A stretch of 44,666 nt of DNA from Methylomonas methanica (GTDB taxonomy: Bacteria > Pseudomonadota > Gammaproteobacteria > Methylococcales > Methylomonadaceae): contig LUUF01000062.1 in the NCBI GenBank assembly GCA_001644045.1, forward strand, positions 1 through 44,666, written 5' to 3'. The position numbers and the translations under genes were made by a program. Shown piece by piece: positions 41,600 to 44,666 of the stretch. The notes under the pieces were generated by a model. The model saw only the letters and a list, made by a program, of their open reading frames with translations, was not told the DNA's origin and did not search any database. Numbering within the stretch: position 1 is the stretch's first letter; the number at the start of each line of letters is the position of its first letter.

Positions 41600-42070
41600 T
41601 CAGCGTACGAGCTTAGATGGGTCAAAATGAAACGAGTTGTTAAATTTTTTGATCGTACCTTTGTATCCATTTACCGTGGCTTTGGTCTTGCTGAAGATGA
41701 AGTAATCGTCGATTTCAATAATATAGCGTGGACCCACAATCACATCGGCATTGGCTTGTGAGACAGCATCGTAGGCTGCGGCAGATTTGACGGCGAAAAA
41801 TGGATCGAATCGGAACACCTGACTGATTGGGTCAGTGCCATTAGCGGTGAAATTGACCCCATCTGCGAACTTATTAGGCCCCAAGGTAATGAACCAGAGA
41901 ATTTGCGTTGATTGCGCCTCACCTTGAATTTTGCTACCGACATCGAGGTCAGCTGTCACGCTGGCATCAGCGTGATAATCAATCGGTGCACTCGGCTGGA
42001 GCATGTGGGTGGAACTACAGCCAATCAAGGTCAACGCCAGCAGGGTATGTAAAGCGTGTACAAAGTTCAT
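41600..42070 (-). CDS. Putative lipoprotein, function unknown
   Basis: This 156-residue protein has a signal with the lipobox LIGC (Cys 18, LLALTLIGCSSTHM). The mature part is rich in beta-prone sequence (VGPRYIIEIDDYFIFSKTKA) with no recognised domain. It may be a small outer-membrane lipoprotein. It converges with the broken toxin region. Confidence 0.7.
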   Translation of the reverse strand: MNFVHALHTLLALTLIGCSSTHMLQPSAPIDYHADASVTADLDVGSKIQGEAQSTQILWFITLGPNKFADGVNFTANGTDPISQVFRFDPFFAVKSAAAYDAVSQANADVIVGPRYIIEIDDYFIFSKTKATVNGYKGTIKKFNNSFHFDPSKLVR

Positions 42071-42453
42071 TGGTTTCTCTCTGATGGGCTATGAAGTAAT
42101 GAAAGCGATATAGTCGTTGTTATCGGCTGATCGATTAAAAGACTGAATGCTTTTATTTGCAGTTATTCACAGTTTGATGCGATTTTGCTGATTCTAGGTG
42201 GCTCATTCAGTATCAGGCTCAATGAGAGCCCCCTGATTTTACGTACTTGAAACTAGTGACCGTTTTGGGCCGGTGATAGTGGATTAGGGATCTTTGGTTG
42301 TTAACGTGCGGCAGGATTTATCGGCCAGATACCGGATGCCATTTTGGAACTGGCCGTTGCGTCTGGTTAGACCTGCGGGATGAAGAGCAATAGCTGGTAC
42401 GTGGAAAACAAAGGGCTATCGGAAAGGCAGGGAAACAGCTAAAAATGAGCGAT
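42071..42453. other. Intergenic region without a supported gene
   Basis: Minus-strand frames here (for example 42318-42563) overlap the PIN gene and lack start signals. Short G-rich stretches near 42245-42400 look like decayed coding sequence. Nothing identifiable remains. Confidence 0.35.
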
Positions 42454-42840
42454 TTAGGGCTCATTTGGTTGAAAGTGGTCAAGCAACAAGCCAGTGATTT
42501 GAGAGAAGTGCTTAATGTTGCCGGTGCATAACAATTCATTGTGCGCCATAGCAGTTGCGGCAATTAACGCATCGCCCATCTCCATGCTATGGCTTAGTGC
42601 AAATTGTCGAACCAATTGCCGAGCATGGTAAGAAATTCCATGATCAATTTCATGGATGGTGAACTGTAGAGCCTGAAGCATTTTTTCAAACGTTGCCAAT
42701 TCCTTTTTATTCCGACAAAACGGCACATACTCCATGTAGGTCACTGCGGAGATTGATCGATGCTGTGTGCTCATGATCAGCTCTTTGGCCGAAACCACGC
42801 CTCGGTCTGCATAAATCAAAATGTTGGTATCAAAGATCAC
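42454..42840 (-). CDS. vapC: PIN-domain ribonuclease toxin (VapC type)
   Basis: This 128-residue protein starts MIFDTNILIYADRG with catalytic Asp 4. It has a second acid in SAVTYMEYV (Glu about 37) and MEMGDALIAATAM (Asp about 91), and ends with CTGNIKHFSQI, a typical PIN signature. VapC toxins cleave tRNA or rRNA. The gene overlaps the antitoxin by 11 bp. Confidence 0.9.
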   Translation of the reverse strand: MIFDTNILIYADRGVVSAKELIMSTQHRSISAVTYMEYVPFCRNKKELATFEKMLQALQFTIHEIDHGISYHARQLVRQFALSHSMEMGDALIAATAMAHNELLCTGNIKHFSQITGLLLDHFQPNEP

Positions 42841-43090
42841 TCAAAAGGCTCCGCCGACCTTTGCGAATAACGCGTAATTCATCTTCCACATCGGCAATAC
42901 CTAAATCTTGGTGCATACCAAAAAACTCATTCATTGCCGCTTCTTGCTCTTGTGAATTGACAGTAGGAGTAGCGGGATGAACGATACCCAGGGTTTGGCC
43001 GTGGTAAGTAATCTCAACGGTTTCTCCACGTTTAAGCGCATCAATGAGCACTTTATGCTTCGACTGAAGTTGTGAGGCTGTTAGTTGCAT
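42830..43090 (-). CDS. Phd/YefM-type antitoxin of the PIN toxin
   Basis: This 86-residue protein begins MQLTASQLQSKHKVLIDALK with the Phd-like KRGETVEITYHGQTLGIVHP segment. The C-terminal half, EFFGMHQDLGIADVEDELRV, should bind the PIN toxin. It lies directly before the toxin gene. An AT-only palindrome 7 bp upstream of its start is a likely operator. Confidence 0.85.
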   Translation of the reverse strand: MQLTASQLQSKHKVLIDALKRGETVEITYHGQTLGIVHPATPTVNSQEQEAAMNEFFGMHQDLGIADVEDELRVIRKGRRSLLSDL

Positions 43091-43096
43091 GTCGAC

Positions 43097-43110
43097 AAAA
43101 TATATATTTT
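43097..43110 (-). promoter_or_regulatory. AT palindrome before the antitoxin gene
   Basis: AAAATATATATTTT is a perfect 14-bp palindrome just upstream of the antitoxin start. It could be the -10 region or antitoxin operator. Confidence 0.45.
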
Positions 43111-43199
43111 AAAATGAATATTCTATCACGATTTTCATGATGAGAACGAGCACTACAGGCTGGGCCGCTGTAATTTTGGTAGAGAAATATGCAAAAATC

Positions 43200-43300
43200 T
43201 TACGCGAGATTTACGCGACTTGGTTATGACTCGTTGTGATTTGTACGGATATTACGCGACATTCGATAATTAAAATTACAATAAAATCAATTGGTTATGA
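43200..43300 (+). repeat. Short direct repeats beside the att site (candidate integrase arm sites)
   Basis: TTACGCGA occurs at 43200-43207, 43211-43218 and 43252-43259. TTGGTTATGA occurs at 43220-43229 and 43291-43300. Short direct repeats a few tens of bp from an attachment core and close to an integrase gene are typical of arm-type binding sites of tyrosine integrases. Confidence 0.45.
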
Positions 43301-43308
43301 TTCCATAA

Positions 43309-43358
43309 TTGCACTTTTAATGCGATGGTCGTGCGTTCGAATCGCACACGACCCACCA
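43309..43358 (+). tRNA. 3' fragment of tRNA-Lys(UUU), attachment site of an integrative element
   Basis: The sequence holds an anticodon stem-loop TTGCA-CTTTTAA-TGCGA with a UUU anticodon, a variable loop TGGTC, a T arm GTGCG-TTCGAAT-CGCAC, the 3' acceptor strand ACGACCC and an encoded ACCA. The D arm and the 5' acceptor strand (expected GGGTCGT) are missing, so it is not a functional tRNA. Fragments that start in the anticodon arm and run to CCA are left by integrases that cross over in the anticodon loop. The intact gene should be at the other end of the element. Confidence 0.8.
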
Positions 43359-43377
43359 CGAAATGACCAAATAAAAC

Positions 43378-43411
43378 AACCAGTTAGCTTGCAAGGGCGG
43401 CTGGTTTTTTT
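43378..43411 (+). terminator. Terminator after the tRNA-Lys fragment
   Basis: AACCAG (43378-43383) pairs with CTGGTT (43401-43406), and the latter is followed by five more T. It is probably the old tRNA terminator carried along with the 3' end. It faces the end of the integrase gene. Confidence 0.6.
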
Positions 43412-43446
43412 ATGCCCTCTATCTTCCAAATTACCCAGTGGGTAAA

Positions 43447-44529
43447 TCATGATGCCAAACGCAACATGGTCACCCCTTCCACTTTGGTTAACTTCTCAAC
43501 AGCAGCAAGAAGCTCCCCAACTTCCGCCGGCGAATAATGCACCGTGATGTCGCCATCAATATGATGCATGAGCGCCTTTCGGGTCTCCAACGGTACTCCA
43601 GCCAAGCGCAAACGCCTCGCAAAGGTATGCCGAAGATTGTGTGGGCCAGATAAGACGCTATCGCCAATCGGTAACCCAGCTCTTTTCCATGCATTTTTCC
43701 AGGCGGTATTATGCATCCTGGTCACTGGCTTTCCCCGGAAACCAAACACATGGGTATCCGATTTACCGCGTCGACTATCGACCACATTTTTTGCCACACT
43801 GTTTAGTACCAGCAAACATGTCGTCTGATTCTTGGTGAACTCACCAGGAACCAGAAAAATCGAAGTGTTCAATTCCGGCACCTTGATCTCCCATTCCCAT
43901 CGCAATTCCGCCACAATATGTTCACGGGTTCCAGTATGTACGGCAAACAGCGCCATTTCAGACAAATGCGCTGGTAGCTCCCTAAAGAAGCGCTTTTGTT
44001 CATCAAAGGAGAGCGGATAAGGATTGGCTGCGTCCTTCCAGTCCGGCATCCTTAACAACGGCGCAACTGGCAACCAAGGCTGATTATCGAGATCACGCCA
44101 TACCCGCGAAGTCAGTGTCAGGATTCTTCGAACAACTGACAACTCCCTGATGACCGTAGCGCTTTTTGCCCCCTGTTCCCGGCGATGATCAATATAAGGC
44201 TGTATGCTACCTTGATGGATCTGGTCCAGTCGTAAACCACCCAGCCAGGGTTCAAGGTTCGCAAGACATCCGGCATCCCTTGATAAACTTGTCTTTGTTT
44301 CCTCATTTAAATACTTCGTAGCCGCTTCGCGGAATGTTCTTAACTTTGGCGCTGCCGCTTCAGTTTTTGCAACCGCTATTGCCTGGTGGTATTCGACTTC
44401 TGCTTCTTGCCACGTGCTCGCTGTAAAGCGGTGGCGAACTCTTCCAAGTCCATCGATTCGTTTGTCAATCGAGCCTTTCCCTGTTTCTTTGTCCCAGTAC
44501 AAACCTGGGAGACTGTTTCTTTTTGCCAT
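43447..44529 (-). CDS. int: Tyrosine integrase of a tRNA-Lys-targeting element
   Basis: This 360-residue protein has a N-terminal arm-binding region (about 1-60), a core-binding SAM-like domain (about 64-150) and a catalytic domain with R202 (HTGTREHIVAEL), H297-x-x-R300 (PHNLRHTFARRL), a His near 322-323 (LMHHIDGDIT) and the nucleophile Y332 (VHYSPAE). The start has AAGGAG 9 bases upstream. It points toward the tRNA-Lys fragment 90 bp away, the standard integrase-att layout of phages, ICEs and genomic islands. Confidence 0.92.
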   Translation of the reverse strand: MAKRNSLPGLYWDKETGKGSIDKRIDGLGRVRHRFTASTWQEAEVEYHQAIAVAKTEAAAPKLRTFREAATKYLNEETKTSLSRDAGCLANLEPWLGGLRLDQIHQGSIQPYIDHRREQGAKSATVIRELSVVRRILTLTSRVWRDLDNQPWLPVAPLLRMPDWKDAANPYPLSFDEQKRFFRELPAHLSEMALFAVHTGTREHIVAELRWEWEIKVPELNTSIFLVPGEFTKNQTTCLLVLNSVAKNVVDSRRGKSDTHVFGFRGKPVTRMHNTAWKNAWKRAGLPIGDSVLSGPHNLRHTFARRLRLAGVPLETRKALMHHIDGDITVHYSPAEVGELLAAVEKLTKVEGVTMLRLAS

Positions 44530-44666
44530 GATGGTTTCTCCTTAACCCTCACGTTGCGGATCATATACTCATCCAAAACGCGATTCAGTTCAAGTAAATC
44601 AAACCCGACGCCTTGCTTTCCCATTAAAATCTCTGTTAAAGACGGTCTAACAGGCTGGTGAAAAAC

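Noticed and set aside
43200..43358. A complete tRNA gene
   Set aside because: Only the anticodon arm, T arm and 3' acceptor strand are present; the D arm and the 5' GGGTCGT strand are absent.
44376..44624. 82-codon minus-strand frame starting MGKQGVGFDLLELN upstream of int
   Set aside because: Two thirds of it overlaps the integrase in another frame. The first 30 codons could be a leader peptide or excisionase start, but nothing supports this.
1..44666. CRISPR array
   Set aside because: I saw no series of 25-40 bp repeats with regular spacers; the only tandem array is the TGCATG hexamer tract.

Overview
The window looks like an accessory, defence-rich stretch of a gammaproteobacterial chromosome of moderate GC. 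The taxonomic hint comes from a YccF membrane protein, an IHF-beta/HU-type protein, an H-NS-family protein, a umuDC pair, a SRAP peptidase and a tRNA-Lys 3' end with encoded CCA. A methanotroph of the Methylococcales type is a guess. No housekeeping block is present; nearly every segment is mobile, defensive or toxin-antitoxin.

Layout. (1) 1-118: start of a response regulator running off the left edge. (2) About 0.69-8.3 kb: an AT-rich island with a DUF927-like ATPase, a small Zn-ribbon protein, a UvrD/Rep-type helicase and a replication-protein-like gene, separated by long intergenic spaces. An AAAACTGTAAA-type motif lies upstream of each of these genes in the matching orientation, which suggests one co-regulated unit. 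(3) 9.0-12.6 kb: a protein resembling the N-terminal part of PcfJ-like proteins, an H-NS-family protein, a NYN-LOTUS protein and YccF. (4) 12.85-15.56 kb: integron-like gene cassettes with attC-like sites and no integrase (a CALIN). (5) 15.56-23.2 kb: a small exported protein, an IHF/HU protein and an SOS cluster (umuD, umuC, SRAP gene). Here umuC is cut in two by a 4.07 kb element carrying two Tn554-type tyrosine recombinases and a BrnT/BrnA toxin-antitoxin pair.

(6) 23.4-32.5 kb: a type I restriction-modification operon: a half-size HsdS, HsdM, full-size HsdS, HsdR and a YgjP-like metallopeptidase. Between hsdS and hsdR sit a CD-NTase (SMODS plus AGS-C) and a SLATT membrane effector, a two-gene CBASS-type module nested inside the operon. 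(7) 32.5-34 kb: small membrane proteins and a lipoprotein.

(8) 34.1-39.1 kb: a parD-parE locus whose parE is split by a 4.35 kb insert holding a Hachiman system (hamA, hamB) and an hsdM remnant. The two parE halves join in frame with no gap. (9) 39.2-43.1 kb: intact parDE, a DUF1993 protein, a PEBP protein, a Phd-type antitoxin with a broken VapC, a lipoprotein and a PIN/antitoxin pair. (10) 43.2-44.6 kb: a 3' fragment of tRNA-Lys with short direct repeats beside a tyrosine integrase, an attachment site of a further island.

Taken together, the window shows repeated insertion into older modules: Tn554-like into umuC, Hachiman into parE, CBASS into an RM operon. The three anti-phage layers (type I RM, CBASS, Hachiman) lie within 15 kb, with several toxin-antitoxin pairs around them. 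Names of families come from motif recognition by eye, not from database searches.
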